DNA from: Chromobotia macracanthus
Taxonomy: Eukaryota; Chordata; Actinopteri; Cypriniformes; Botiidae
NCBI GenBank assembly: GCA_036877525.1
Contig: JAZGTH010000011.1
Span: 4,228,001 to 4,292,000, forward strand
Direction of reading: 5' to 3'
DNA: 64,000 nucleotides
How positions within the stretch are numbered: position 1 is the first letter of the stretch; each line of letters begins with the position of its first letter. The position numbers and the translations under genes are program-made. The notes beneath the pieces are model-generated. The model made no database searches and had not been told where the DNA came from. It saw nothing but the letters and a program-made list of their open reading frames with translations. Below, piece after piece: positions 11,960 to 24,020 of this stretch.

Positions 11960-12446
11960 TAAAATTTACGAGAAAACTCAACTCAAGTTTTATGAAATAA
12001 CACAAATGTAAAGAAACATGTAAAGTGTAAAGAAGTGTAAAGAAAATTTAAAATAAGGTAAAATAGGATATATTCTAGCATATTCAATGTAGTCACCCTT
12101 CGTCTAGAATTTACCAAAATTTTCTTGACATTTTCCATCACCCAGTTTCTTGAGGAATCATCCTGAGAAGATTTTAAAAGAGTTTTGGAGGACTTCCCCT
12201 CTGTCCTGCGCTCTCATTGGCTGCTGTTTTCTTCATTTTTTTGGTCCAAATCATCTATTTCAAAAACATTTTTTTAAATTGTAGTTTTCTAATAACAAAA
12301 ATTAAATTGAAATTAATATGTTGGTACAATTATATTGTATTTTTATTTTTACATTTTTAACGTTTAATCAAACGTCTTCAGATTAAAAGATTTTTAATCT
12401 GACATTTCAGTCAAGTGTTTCCAAACTTCTGACTGGTAGTGTATAT
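11960..12446 (-). mobile_element. Tc1-like element remnant (minus)
   Basis: The right edge GTTTCCAAACTTCTGACTGG then TAGTGTATA is the outer inverted repeat seen at 23.73 kb. The middle (GTAGTCACCCTT, GAGGAATCATCCTGAG, GGAGGACTTCCC, GGCTGCTGTTTTCTTC) resembles the 5' region of fish Tc1-like transposons as I remember it. No transposase frame survives. The left terminus is not clear. Confidence 0.7.
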
Positions 12447-12839
12447 CACAAAATATAACTATAACTATAACTATATAGTAATAGTATAGTATGCAAATAA
12501 GGTGTGCAGAAACATAGCCTGACAGGCCAGTGGGACATCCTATCATTGCATTCGGACAAACTTTTCATGGTTCTGTGCTTTCTGCAGAGGATATGTACAT
12601 ATATGTAGACCACTTCATTTAGTGATTGCACCAAAGAGGAATGTAAAGAGACTTTCAACCAGCATAACAAAAAAATGCTTCGCCTCCCCTGCCTATATGG
12701 TGCTGTGAATAACCAACCAGTCACATTTGTGTGACACCCACCTGTCTGCCTCTGCAGATCAAATTCGCAAGACTGCACTCGCTCTGCGCTCCGATGTAGC
12801 ATGACCGAGAGAAGATCTCTGAATCTCTTATCGAGAGAA

Positions 12840-13130
12840 GCTAAATGCTGGCTGAGGGCTGCAGGTCACTTATCATTTAGCATGTTAGTGTGGTTCATTA
12901 GCATGTTAGTGCAGCCACATGTGTACCCCCTCCACTGCTGAAATGTCACTTTAATTAAGAAGCATGATCTGATTTGAGCTCATTTGCAGAGCAAATGGTA
13001 ATTACAGATAACATTTGGAAGCAATAAGCAAGTGGGACGGCTGATGCGGGTGGGGTGCGGCAGGAAGTGATTTCTCCTTGTGGAAATCTCGCCTGATTGA
13101 GAACGATTAATGATTGACAACATCTTGTAA
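12840..13130. promoter_or_regulatory. Repeat-free TAATTA-rich block, possible conserved element
   Basis: Contains the word TTAGCATGTTAGTG twice (12877-12890 and 12898-12911), CTTTAATTAAG, GAGCTCATTTGCAGAGC, AAATGGTAATTACAG and GAACGATTAATGATTG, i.e. many homeodomain-type ATTA cores without any match to the repeats of the window. This is a guess from base composition and motifs only. Confidence 0.25.
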
Positions 13131-13152
13131 TCCTCTCTATGAACGACGGAAG

Positions 13153-13199
13153 CCGTGATTGGTGGCCGTGATTGGTGGCCGTGATTGGTGGCCGTGATT
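13153..13199. repeat. 13-bp minisatellite, 3.6 copies
   Basis: Unit CCGTGATTGGTGG, three perfect copies and then CCGTGATT. The unit holds ATTGG (CCAAT box on the minus strand). Confidence 0.95.
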
Positions 13200-13449
13200 A
13201 GGGACCAAACAAATCTTAAGTTTGTTACACGGTCAGTTGCTCTGAAAGACGTTGTGATACGTCACGCTTGCGAGAAGCAAATCAGAGGAAAACTACAACG
13301 TGTTACTGTTGCGTTTGTGCGAAAAGTTCTAGATCCGTGACACAATGACAATGTTAATTATGTTGTTGCTGGGTAATTTCAGGATTTTGTTGTGTGCTTC
13401 CATGGTATTGAGATTTTTTTTCACCGTACTGTCAAAGTAGTGCTGGGTC

Positions 13450-13782
13450 CCCAGCTAACAGGAAACATTCTCTGAATGTTGGCTAACGGCCTTTATGAGT
13501 TCTCTTAAGGTTGTCAAAAAAGTTCTTACAGTAACGTAAGTAGAATGTTTTTTACCGTTATATATCATATCAAAAGCATTATTCTTTCATATTTATTAAA
13601 ATGTTTTGAAAACAATTTGAACAGTTTGAAATGTTCTTATAACCAAGCAGTAATGTTAATACAGCATGTAAAAAATGCACGTTTCAAGCGTTCCTAGAAC
13701 TTTCAAAATAACATTTTTCTAATTTTTGTTACCAATGGAAACATTAAAGAAATGTTTTTACAACCTAAAATTGTCAGCTGGG
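13450..13782 (+). mobile_element. CAGCTAAC element copy 6, full length
   Basis: 333 bp with both termini (CCCAGCTAACAGGAAAC ... ATTGTCAGCTGGG). It keeps the internal ATATATCATATC block and TTCTCTGAA. No target-site duplication is apparent in the flanks. Confidence 0.92.
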
Positions 13783-14216
13783 TCTGTGCCAATACAGAAT
13801 CTCAATTTTCTTTAACTCTCTCTCACACACCGACAGAGTCAGGCACAATGAGTGTCACATCTAGCATTTCATTTCACTATGCCCATGTCTCTCGCTCTTT
13901 CTCTCCTTCTCTGTCTGTATCTCTTCAGTGTTTTTGTACCAGCATGAGTACAAGATCCATTTGATAATTTACATTCTCAATCTCTGCCTCTGTTGTGCTC
14001 TGACTCAATTTCAAAACCTCTCCGAACGCAATTAAAGCTTTTTTTGTTATCTGAATGCTCTAGCTCTGTTCCAAAACGGGTGAGCTGCTGACCTGCGCAA
14101 CACTGTAATCACAGATGCGTTCCGACAAGATGGCTGCTTCAAAGAATAGACATTCCAGATTGTGCACAAACTGAGGTTATGTTGATTATAAATGTACGTA
14201 TAAATACGAAAAACAG

Positions 14217-14345
14217 GAGCACAGTGGGTAGCACTGTTGCCTCACAGCAAGAGGGTCCCTGGTTTGAGTCCCGGCTTAGCCAGGAGGTCTTTCTGTGTGT
14301 AGTTTGTATGTTCTTCCTGTGTCAGTTTATGCAAATGTGTAGTTT
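14217..14345 (+). mobile_element. DANA-like tRNA-derived SINE, 5' part
   Basis: CACAGTGGGTAGCACTGTTG, GCCTCACAGCAAGAGGGTC and GGTTTGAGTCCCGGCT are the tRNA-like head, and TTTCTGTGTGTAGTTTG is the conserved second block of the zebrafish DANA/V-SINE type as I remember it. The 3' part is decayed. Confidence 0.75.
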
Positions 14346-14554
14346 ATGCATTTGGGCAGAATGCAATGATTGGACAATCATTTTTGGTCCTGCGGCTTTC
14401 ACAGAATATATATATTTATATAAATCTTTTTATATAAACCACTTTGCTTATTGCTGTTAGGTTGTGAACAGTCTTTAAATGAGCATCGTGAAAAATGTTG
14501 TTGTGGAAGATCGACTACCTTGCCACACTTGTCAGGTTTTGTTTCAATAGTTTT

Positions 14555-14625
14555 GTCTTAGGAGGCAGCTGTCTATGTAGGCATTAGACAGCAGAGCAGC
14601 TCACTAGAGTTGGTAACAAAGCCTT
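14555..14625 (+). repeat. Dispersed repeat, pair with 49.09 kb
   Basis: TCTTAGGAGGCAGCTGTCTA, then TGTAGGCATTAGACAGCAGA, closely resembles 49098-49165. Class unknown. Confidence 0.55.
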
Positions 14626-16030
14626 CACTAGCTCTACATGATCGTTTTCAGGAGCTGGCAGATGGGTCTGATTGAAAATCAGCCCCTGGCTATGAAGCTC
14701 ATTGGACATCTGTGTGAGAAAAGCAGGCTTTAAACCAGGTGCTTGCAGGTTTTTTTCCCCAAAGTCCTGACTTTGCTCAGAACTGCCCTTGAGAAGCACT
14801 TAACCTGGGAGTCCAGGGGGAAAATCTCTACCTATGAATGAGGCTAAAATTAGCCAGAAACGGATGGTGACTGTACACAATCTCGCTCGTGCTATTGCAA
14901 ACTGCAGCGAAAAACAAATGCCAATAAGCTATCGTCAGGCGAGCGAAGGCACGGAGGAGTAATAAATGGGCTGTGCTTGCATTAACAATTTTCCAGAAGT
15001 TTGCAGCTCGTGTTGATGTGGCTTTGTGTCTTTGTAAACTGGAGGATGGTGATGTTGGGTATTCTCATATTTTCTGCCTCATTTATTTAATGTTGTGATG
15101 AGGTGGCGTGTTTTCATTTGACAGCTGTGGATGTAACAGACATGACTTTATCCTGCAGCAATGGACACTGTCAAATGGAACAGAGGCGCGCTGATGTGTG
15201 CCGGCTGCTTGTGTTCTCTGGACAGTGTATGTGTGTGTGTGTCCAATAGTTACCAGATGCCAACAGCGGATATGACCGGCTGCATTCCTGGAATGCCGCT
15301 TGCCAGCTTTCGTCACAGCTGCGTCCAGGGCAACTGTGTGCAACATCACCTGATGCCAGGGAAGGACAGCTGCCCGCCCAACGGCTAACGCATGGCATCT
15401 GCCGCCACCCCTGATGTCATTCCGCTGTACGACAACTGCAGACACGCCCCCATCCTCCACCCGCTGCGAAGGGCCGAAGCAGCTGCTCGTTTTCGCTTCC
15501 TCTCATTGGTACCATCTGTCCATTCGTCACAACAGACTCGGTGCTCTCTGACTGCGGTCAGTCACACACATTAACACCGCACTCTTGATCCCTGGAGTGT
15601 GGCCCTGTGCACTTGCCACACTTGTAGGGGCCGTGTAGAAGCGTAGCAGACTGCAAGGCTCAGTACACTCAGTGTGCACTCGGGCCACGCCACATCACGC
15701 CAGCGTCCATCAGTTACACTGTGAGTCCAGCACACTTGGGCACTGGACAGGTGATGGATCGAAAGAAGGGGCGGAGCTTATGCATATTTTAAAAAATTGA
15801 AAAATAAAAGTGATTTTCTACCTACGTCTGTCTATCTAGCTAGCTATTCTGAAACAGCTTACTGTAGAGCAATCTAAGCCTTATATTCAATGACATATAT
15901 ATTCATTTTTAAATCCAAATGTGCCCTGACAGTTATTAGAAGGGTTTGTTTAGGCAAGCCTTATAGTGTGTAAGATTTCCATATCTAGTCATATCTAGGG
16001 AGCAGACATTTGTTGGCTGGGGTCAGTAAA
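14626..16030. other. Unassigned intron sequence
   Basis: No recognised gene or repeat. 15080-15570 is GC-rich with overlapping open frames on both strands and a short TG run (15227-15242), none with a domain. Confidence 0.5.
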
Positions 16031-16039
16031 CAAGCATGT

Positions 16040-16114
16040 ACAACGCCCTAGCAACCACATTCCAACATGCTATGAAACATTAGGTTGCCCTAGCAACTGC
16101 ATAGCAACACCTAG
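16040..16114 (-). repeat. 'Gene-desert' CCTAGCAAC repeat fragment
   Basis: CCCTAGCAACCACATTCC and GCCCTAGCAACTGCATAGC are the complement of the GTTGCTAGGG repeats at 44.04-44.17 kb. Confidence 0.7.
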
Positions 16115-16237
16115 GTAAACATAGACAAGCACCACTTACATATTCTTATTTTTATAGTTCTTTAACTGCAGCTACACATATTTATGAGAACATAAAACTG
16201 ATTTAAAGGTGTTTTATAATGCACTTATAAGTACTGC

Positions 16238-16571
16238 TTAAAGCAGGGTAAAGGATTCTTTTCCAGAAACATTTTTTGTTTTGCTGGTTGAAAGTCTCTT
16301 CACATCCTGATAGCAATAACTGGGTAAAGTGGTCTAAATATATTTATATAAATATTTATCTTCTGTGGAAGGCACAGGACCATAACATATTTGTCCAGTC
16401 ATAGCATTCAGGCCGAAGGATGTCCTACTTTCCTGTCAAACTATGTATGTGTTCATGAGTTTTGGAGGAGGCATGGCTTTGGAGAGCGCTCCGAAGGGAC
16501 GCTGGGATCTTATGCTTGCAAAGCTAGCTTGGTATTGCTCACTTCTCTGAAATTGCCCACCCTACCTTTAA
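16238..16571 (+). mobile_element. TTAA-B family copy, near full length
   Basis: Left end TTAAAGCAGGGTAAAGG, right end CCACCCTACCTTTAA. In between are CTCTTCACATCCTGATAGC, GTGGAAGGCACAGG, GGAGGCATGGCTTTGGAG and GCTTGGTATTGCTCAC. Ends starting and finishing with TTAA suggest a TTAA-targeting superfamily (piggyBac- or Kolobok-like), which is inference. Confidence 0.8.
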
Positions 16572-17184
16572 GTTTCAAGTGAAGTGTTACCAGTAATGGA
16601 ATTTAAAATCAAATTGGCTGTTTCTGTTGATAAATCAACATTGGGTCAGTGCAGACTCATTGTGTCTTCTCCAAATGACTAGATGAAGCTCCGTCTGTGA
16701 GCAGGTCTTGGTGTTCTGACTGCCAAAGCCTCTGTCACCAGGGCAGCTCTCCCTTGGGCTCCGTTGTTGTGGAAACTGAGTGTGTCATGCATCTAATCTG
16801 CATATGTGGGGTGTCTGCCATCTCTTCTGTCGCTCTCTCTCTCTTTGTGTGTTTATGAAAGCACCTCACGCCAGCGTCCTTCCAGCCCTCTAGAATTCTA
16901 ATGTGCTCCCCTGTTTGTTACGTTTCATGATCAGAAGCGATACGTTTGGCCCCTTTGGGACCTCCTTTCAAGTGCTGTCTCGGTGATGAGACTCGGTAGG
17001 AAAGTTCTTCAGGGGAACTTTTAAGGTAATGACTCCTTAATGCTGACAGACTCTTATTTTCTCCGCAGACCGGCTGCTAGAGCTTACGGTAAAGTAGTTT
17101 CAGGTACTGTAAGTTGAGACTTAGAGATGATGTTGGCCAATAGCTAGCTGTCCTGTAGTAGGCAGCCTCTTCTTAAAGTGTTAG

Positions 17185-17430
17185 TTTATCCAAAAGTTAA
17201 ATTTCTGTTATCATTTACACCCCTCAAGTCATCCTCAGCCTGTGTGTTTTTTTTCTTAGGTGCGACACAAAGTGTGAAGTTTAGCAGCATTTCCTGGCTG
17301 CTCTTTTCTATACAACATTAAAGCATCTCCTTTTGTGTTTCACGAAAGAAAAAATACACATTGGTTTGGAGCAACACAAAGGAAAATTTGGAGTACAGAC
17401 TGACAGTTTCATTTTTGGGTGAACAATCCC
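17185..17430. mobile_element. TTAA-D (GTTCACCC) palindromic element, diverged copy
   Basis: TTATCATTTACACCCCTCAA, CTCCTTTTGTGTTTCACG and TTTCATTTTTGGGTGAAC match the common fish palindromic element seen more clearly at 47148-47379. The left end is degraded. Confidence 0.65.
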
Positions 17431-17439
17431 CGCGTCCAC

Positions 17440-19050
17440 TCCACATTTGGCTGGTTTGATATTCTTTGCAAAGCCTGCATACCAAAGATTCCATATTTTA
17501 AATGAAGCATGCATGGTCAGGAGTGTTCCCCCCATTACTGAGGTTTTGTGAGCTTCTCGTCTGACCGTCTTGAATTACAAGATGCTTTGAGAGGAGATTT
17601 ATCATATCAAAGATCTCAGTCTCTTCTGACCTCCCGTGCTTGGTTTCTCTCGAAGCCCTTGAGATGGTAATCATTGTGCTGTAAAGGAAGAGGGGGCCAC
17701 TCTGGCCTAAGATAGGCTATTGGGGGCCTCAGCACTCCCGGACATAGTGATTATCAAGTAGGCATCAAGTCCCTCGAGAGGACCCTGCAATCAGGACAGA
17801 GAGGCCCTCTGCCACAAACCCACACACACTCATAGACTCCCTCACACGCACAACACACCTGCTGCCCAGACTGATCTGCATGCTGAATCCCTCCTTTGCA
17901 ATCTTGAATTAGCAGCTTTCAGCGTTTAAGAGTGAGCCTTTCCATTTGAGTTTCAAAGTCAGTGGGGTGAAGAGGCAGTGGACACACACACTTCACGCAT
18001 TTAGTTTCCACAGAATTGTAAGTCTGTCATAAAAGGAGGCCCGGGGAGAGTGAGGCCACATCTGTAAGAGAACCAGCAGCGGATGAGCGCTGTGCAGCCT
18101 CTCATTTGAATCTTCCTTCGCTGACTGATTTAAAATTCCTTTTAAATCTGAGAGGAAGAGGAACAGAAGAAAAAAACAGCAGAAAGATGAAGATATGAGG
18201 GAGAAAGATAAAAGAAGGAACAAAAACAGGACAGAGAGGGAAAACATGGATAGATCCTCCTCTTGCCAAGATTCATAACTTCTTTATTGTGGCAGGGGCA
18301 GGATTACAGTGTGTGATACCAGGATGTTTCTCTCGGCTACTGATTGGCTTAAACGACAGGCTCCGCCTCCCACGCCACCCCCGTCTTTCTCCAGATCTCG
18401 TCTGTGGAAAGCCATGCGACTAGATTGTAATCTCTCTTTGTGCATCATTACCATCCGGGGCGCTTTTATGGTCAGGCATCCTCATAATTAAAGTACACCG
18501 AGTTGGCACACTTCCTGACAGGCCTCAGAGCAGAGTGTGTGTGTTTGTGTATGGCTCATGTTATCCTCCACTATCCTCCCCTTCATCTCTTTTCTGTGTG
18601 TCCTCTCCCCCCTCCCATGTGGGCCACCCTGATCTTCTATGGCAGGCTGTGGTGTGTTTGTGTGACCAGCTCTCTGGCCCCAGGCCCTGGAGGAAGCGTG
18701 GCTGGGGCCCACACTGCTTTTCTGTGGCCTTGTATGTGTGTGTGGAAAGGATTGGTAGAGGATGAGGAAGCACACTTTGTTTGGGAGATTCCCATTGGCT
18801 AGGACAGAGACGAATGTTCTCCCATACTGGCTTGAAACCACCAAAACCGCAGTAGATAGATAATGATGTGTGTTTTGAGTTTGCCTTCTCTACCACACAT
18901 ACACACATTGATAACTTACAATTTAACAACCCACTTGTGGTCATGAAAAGGCTCTTTCACCCATCTTCAACATTTTGTCTGTCTGTTTGTCTTATTTTTG
19001 TTCACATTGATGTGTCACCCACTAATAATATGGTACCACCATCACAGAAA
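17440..19050. other. Unassigned intron sequence
   Basis: No gene recognised. It holds GAA/AGA-rich purine tracts (18145-18245) and short TG-rich stretches (18530-18780). Frames here are chance or low complexity. Confidence 0.5.
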
Positions 19051-19058
19051 CGTACTGT

Positions 19059-19353
19059 CCCAGCTAACAGGAAATGTTCTCAGAATGTTGGCTAATGTTT
19101 TCTAAAAGTCATCAAAAAACGTTCTTGCAGTAATGTTATAAAGAACTTATCAAAAATGTTATTAAATTATTGGTGCAACATTTTAAAAACGGAATTAAAA
19201 AAATGTTTATTGCTTGGTTATAAGAACACTATTTAATGTTAATACAAAGTCTAAAAAACTGGACGTTTTGACGTTTCTAGAACTTTCAAAACAACACTAT
19301 ACTTAATGGAAACATTAGGGAAACGTTCTTGCAACCAAATATTGTTAGCTGGG
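19059..19353 (+). mobile_element. CAGCTAAC element copy 7
   Basis: 295 bp with both termini (CCCAGCTAACAGGAAATG ... ATTGTTAGCTGGG). TTCTCAGAA present. A small internal deletion removes the ATATATC block. Confidence 0.92.
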
Positions 19354-19459
19354 TTGGTTTTAATATGGTAAAATGATGGTTTAGGTGTTACTTTGGTACA
19401 TGCATTTCAGTACCATGGTACATATTTAAGTATCTAAGAGCATTTCAGAGGACTCCTGT

Positions 19460-21150
19460 GTTTGTGTATGTGTTTACACTGCGGTTAGGGGTTAGCTAAG
19501 GTCTGTCTGTGGACCATACAGCTGTTTGAAAATAAAGGAGCCCCAGTCTGTGTTGGTGACCATCTGAGCAGTGTGTGAGATGTTTTCCCTTTGATATCAC
19601 ACAGGAACCCTTTGTGCTGTAAAATGAGCAAGGTCAAAAGCAGGCCAATGATGAGTGTGTATGTGTGTGTGAGAGACCATGTAAAATTATAGTATGCCAC
19701 ACTTAGATCACATTCCTCCCTGTTAGCTGAAAAACACTCTTCTTTTGCACTGTGAGTTCGTAGCTGATCAGGGTTGAACTCATTTTCTCCACCCCCCCAT
19801 TTTCATTCCAGTCACATAAAGTCATGCAGTTTCTCCCATAATCAACCCTCAAGGGTTTGGAGGGGGGGTCTGCTTTTGGATCTGAAGCTCTTTCACTCAA
19901 TTCCAACACGGATTATAGAGCATTCTTTATCACAACAAAGTTAATATTGTGAGTGTTGAGTTTTGCACATCTCATATGACAAACGTTATGCAGCGACACA
20001 GACACACACACACAGACACACACTTAGGGCAGGGCGTGACAGAGTGTGATGAGGTTTCATTACATTAAATGTCATCTTTATGTAACCTCATGCCACTGAG
20101 TTAATCACTTTAGTTTATTTCCAGACCCTGTGTGAGTTTGCTCTCGCATTCTGATTCAGTTGGTGGAATGTATGAGGAGGGTGATTCTCTTGTCATGTGT
20201 TGACTTCATGACCCTGCGGTCATGCCTCTGGCTGTCTGTGATGGTATTTAAGCTTATCCTCTGGACTAACCTTCTTCAAGAAGACCATAGCTGGTGTTAA
20301 CCATGCAGGTCTTCTCAGCAGGGTATTGATGAGTTTTTGATTTCACAGGCCTTGCTTTTATTTAAGCGTGCTGTAATTATGACATTAAAGTGCACGTATT
20401 GTAATAAACTGATGCATGTATGTTAAGCATGTTAGGTTGTTATCGTATACTCTTCATCCTCCATCTTGTCTTCCCCAAAATGGGCACTTCCTCTCACTTT
20501 GTGAGCTTAGTGCACTGCGGGAGTCGTGTAGCATCAGCTTCCCTTTGATGAACACAGCACACAGGGGTTAATCTAACAGATTAAAGCAGATTTCCCAGTA
20601 CTGAAAATGAATAGATAACTGTTTGAGCTCTGATACATTTCAAAAGAAGGATTAAATACCTTACTTAAAGACTCTGCGATACACGGGGAGGTTAATTGTT
20701 TCCTGATATTATATTTATCCCTTCATTTGTTAACAGTCTGAGCAATTGGGATGAATCGCTAAATGACTCTGTGTTCTCATTTTCTCGTGTTTTTTTTTTA
20801 GTTGAAGATTGGAGTTATTGACCAGTGGGTCTATTGTGCCATTATTGGATTTGACGCGCCAATTCAAGCCACTTAGACTGACAAATGAACCTTTCTGGAT
20901 GTGTTAAAGCTTCGTCCATCCAGAGGGCATGGCATGGAAATCTGGCCCCGTCTCAAATGACGTACTCAGTAATGCATTTGGACTTCCTCCCCTTGTGTCT
21001 GTCCGTGAAGCCCACGAGACATTAGCACCCACCATGTGTCCTTTTGTAAAGCTAATCAACAGTCTATGTGACATTATGTCAACAAAGAGTTTGAGATAGG
21101 ATCTTAGTGTCATGTTAAAAAGCCATCTTAATGCCCGACAGATGTCGTTT
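19460..21150. other. Unassigned intron sequence
   Basis: No gene or dispersed family recognised; a short ACAC run at 20000-20024. Confidence 0.5.
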
Positions 21151-21204
21151 CAATAAGCTCTTCGTATTCTTCCCACCCCGCATTGTTCACCTGCTCAGGT
21201 TAAT

Positions 21205-21412
21205 GCTCACTCTCTCTCCCCCAATACACTCTCTCTTCCTTTCTCTCCTGCTCTCTCTCCTCTCTCTCTCTCTGTCCCTTCACTCTCTTACTGTCTTTCT
21301 CCCTTTGTCTCTCTCACTCTGCCCCTTACTCTCTCAGTTCAGTTTCTCTCTCTCTTTCTTTCTCTCTCTCTGCTCGCCATTCTCTCAATTCAGTTTCTCT
21401 CTCCCTGTCTCC
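21205..21412. repeat. CT-rich low-complexity tract
   Basis: About 200 bp of CTCT, TCTTT and CCCTCTC words. The 123-codon frame across it (leucine/serine runs) is not a gene. Confidence 0.9.
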
Positions 21413-21689
21413 CAACTTCATTATCAGCTGTTAATTTATTTGGCTATATTGACCTCTGTACTGTGTTCTCTCCTTTCAGACACAAAGGATGGAGAAAAAT
21501 GACAAGAACAAAATGGCCTCGATTGTAGATCAGAAATACGACTCCAATCGTTTTCTCCATCTGTCTTGCACAATGAAATTCATGTTGTGAATCTATGCCA
21601 AAAATGGACCAGAAAAAACACTGTGTGAGGCTGTGTCAATAGCTCTGGTTTTTGGCTTGTCTACTTACATTTTTTTTATTGTGCTTAGT

Positions 21690-22047
21690 ATTTTTGTATT
21701 GTTTTCCAGTAAAAAAAAGTAAATATCCTTAAACAAGGATGTGTGTTCTTGGGAAACAGAATGGCATGAAATATAAAGACTTGTTTTTAGAGAAATCTAA
21801 TAAAGTTTTGCGAGGTTTACGCATAAAACATCAAAGCACTGTTTGCCGGTGGGGTAAGAAAACAAACTTGTATTAGCTTTTGTTTTTTGCTTTTTTAAAC
21901 CCCATTGGCAAACTTATTTTTTATGTTTTTAAGCGCAAACCTCCCAAAATGTTGTTAGATTTCTCAATGAATGCCATTTTTCTTCTCAAGTAAATGTATC
22001 TTGCTTTAAGGACGTTAAGATATCTGTACTGTAAGACGAGACAAAAG
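21690..22047. mobile_element. Long-hairpin element (CTTGTTTT family), copy 1
   Basis: The left arm (TTGTATTGTTTTCCAGT, CTTAAACAAGGA, AGAAATCTAATAAAGTTTTG, GAGGTTTACGC) is complementary in order to the right arm (GCGCAAACCTCCC, TTGTTAGATTTCTC, CTTGCTTTAAGGAC, GTACTGTAAGACGAGACAA). Nearly the whole 358 bp is one imperfect palindrome around 21.87 kb. Confidence 0.8.
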
Positions 22048-22935
22048 TTTCAAAAATGATTTTTTTATGTATTTAAGAGTAGGGCAGTTAAATGAATGAT
22101 AGAGCTGTAACCCAAACTTTCCCTCCCCCAGGACCATCTGTGACTGGACTGGGTACCACAACCCTCATAGCTGACTTGGACCAAGATCCCAACATCTAAC
22201 TGCCATATCTTAACCCTTGCAGGTCTTGGATACGTGGCCCTTGCTCTCCTTGTCTATCTTCCAGCAAGCACGTCTGTCCATTTCCTCCAACAAAGCAGTA
22301 AAATATAATATTAGACAATATACACAGAATGACAGGGGCAGAGGTTACTGCAGGATGACTTGGCAAAAACGTCCTGACAGGATGACGGCGGATGTCGCCG
22401 CAGCAGGCGCCCGTCACCTTTCGGCCCGCTCTGGCTGATCCTGCCGGCACCTGTGGCTCTTCCACCTTCCCCAACCCTCACCTCCCTAATTGAGACCCCA
22501 GCGGTGTCTTGGCTGGCCTTCTTCGCCAGCCTTTCTGCCCTGCAAGACAGACACGTATCCCAAACGTTTCTAACAGAGCTCATACTGATGGCTTTATTAG
22601 TTTCCCAGCCAAGTCCTGTAAGATCTCCAGACTGGATGCCAAGAGTCGTGCATCATAGCTGTGCAGGGACACCCAGGCAAACAAACTTCAAGCATAGCCT
22701 TAATGATTGTGAATTTACATCATAGATTTGGTGTTGTGATGGAGTTTTAGGGTCAATCTAGGTAACAGTGTATCGAGAAACATGGTTAGCAATGGGGGGA
22801 GGTTGTTTCTTCATTGACAGATGCTGAAAAATGCTCTGAAACACTTGCGTGTGGCTCTGATAGACAAAACAAATTTTTTTATTAATTTCCCTGCTCAGAT
22901 TTCTAGCATATGTTGTGGTTTGGATGGTAAGCAAA

Positions 22936-23228
22936 GGTTGTAGGATTGTTTCCATTAAGTAACAAAAATGTTTCAAAACAATTCTAGGAATATTGAGAAG
23001 GTCCAGTTTTTAGATGTGTATTAATGTCATTGCTTGGTTACAAGAACCTTATTTAAACGTTGTTTAATTCTGTACGATTTTTGAAACATTACACTTACTA
23101 CTTAAGAATAAAGTTTATAATGTCAAGTTCTAATGTTACTGCACAAATGTTTTTAACTTAAAAACTTTGAGAGAACTTTTAAAGAACAATGTTAGCCAGT
23201 GTTCTGAGAACGTTACCTCTTAGCTGGG
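22936..23228 (-). mobile_element. CAGCTAAC element copy 8 (minus)
   Basis: GGTTGTAGGATTGTTTCC to CTCTTAGCTGGG. It keeps TTTTTAGATGTGTATTAATG, CTTTGAGAGAAC and GTTCTGAGAACG. Confidence 0.88.
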
Positions 23229-23723
23229 AATTTGCTGATGTTCCTACCAAGCTCCTCAAATAACCAACAAGACTGAGTTTTGCTGGTCCGCAGCATGCCA
23301 GTGCTGGCCCATCAGAACCCTATCAGCACTAAACAGCCTGGGCTAAGATGTTGTTTTAAGTTGGTCTCTTCTCTCTGTCTCTGAATAACCCACATTCTTC
23401 CTGTGTGTGGCCCCTTTGTTTTAACCTCTTAATTGGATCAAGTCCTGGCTGACAGGAAGGCTCATTCAGCGTAGACTGTCACATCTGACACTAAACCCTT
23501 CAGTATTTGTTGGGCCTGACATCAACTGTAAGGCTGCCACAACCAGTCAGATCACCCACTCCCTCTCACTTCCTGTCAAATTACAATCATCTCGCCGTCC
23601 TTCACTGTCTGTTTATAGGATCCTTTCAAAGTTATTATTGGCCGGTTTTCTTTGAGAGCATTGAGATGTTCTTAATGTGAACTTAACATTCAGTTTTATT
23701 TATATTATATACATTATATACAC

Positions 23724-24020
23724 TACCAGTCAAAAGTTTGGAAACACTTGACTGAAATGTTTCTTATCATCTTAAACAGCTTCAGATGAAAAGATTTTTG
23801 CTTAAATGTTTAAAATTAAAAAAAATCTAGGGTGACTACATAGAATATGCTGGAATATAACCTAGTTTAATTTATTTTAAGTTTTCTTTAGCCACAACAT
23901 AATTCCCAAAGTTACATTTGTATTATTTCACAGTTTTGATGGCTTTACTATTATTCTAAAATGTGAAAAAAATATTCATGAAGAATAAGTTAGTATTTCC
24001 AAACTTTTGACCAGTGCTGA
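23724..24020 (+). mobile_element. Tc1-like miniature element
   Basis: Imperfect inverted ends CCAGTCAAAAGTTTGGAAAC and GTATTTCCAAACTTTTGACC enclose about 250 bp shared with the remnant at 11960-12446 (GGGTGACTACAT, TTTTAAGTTTTCTTTAG). No coding frame; a deletion derivative. Confidence 0.8.

Noticed and set aside
11960..12446. Tc1-like transposase gene
   Set aside because: Only outer and 5' non-coding-like blocks remain. No frame with the catalytic DDE region is present.
13450..13782. Target-site duplication for CAGCTAAC elements
   Set aside because: Flanks of the full-length copies were compared for 2-, 3-, 4- and 8-bp direct repeats and none was consistent, so no superfamily is claimed.
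18503..18944. Overlapping frames of 99-127 codons on both strands
   Set aside because: They lie in a TG/CT-rich stretch with low stop density; there are no domains, and frames overlap in several registers.
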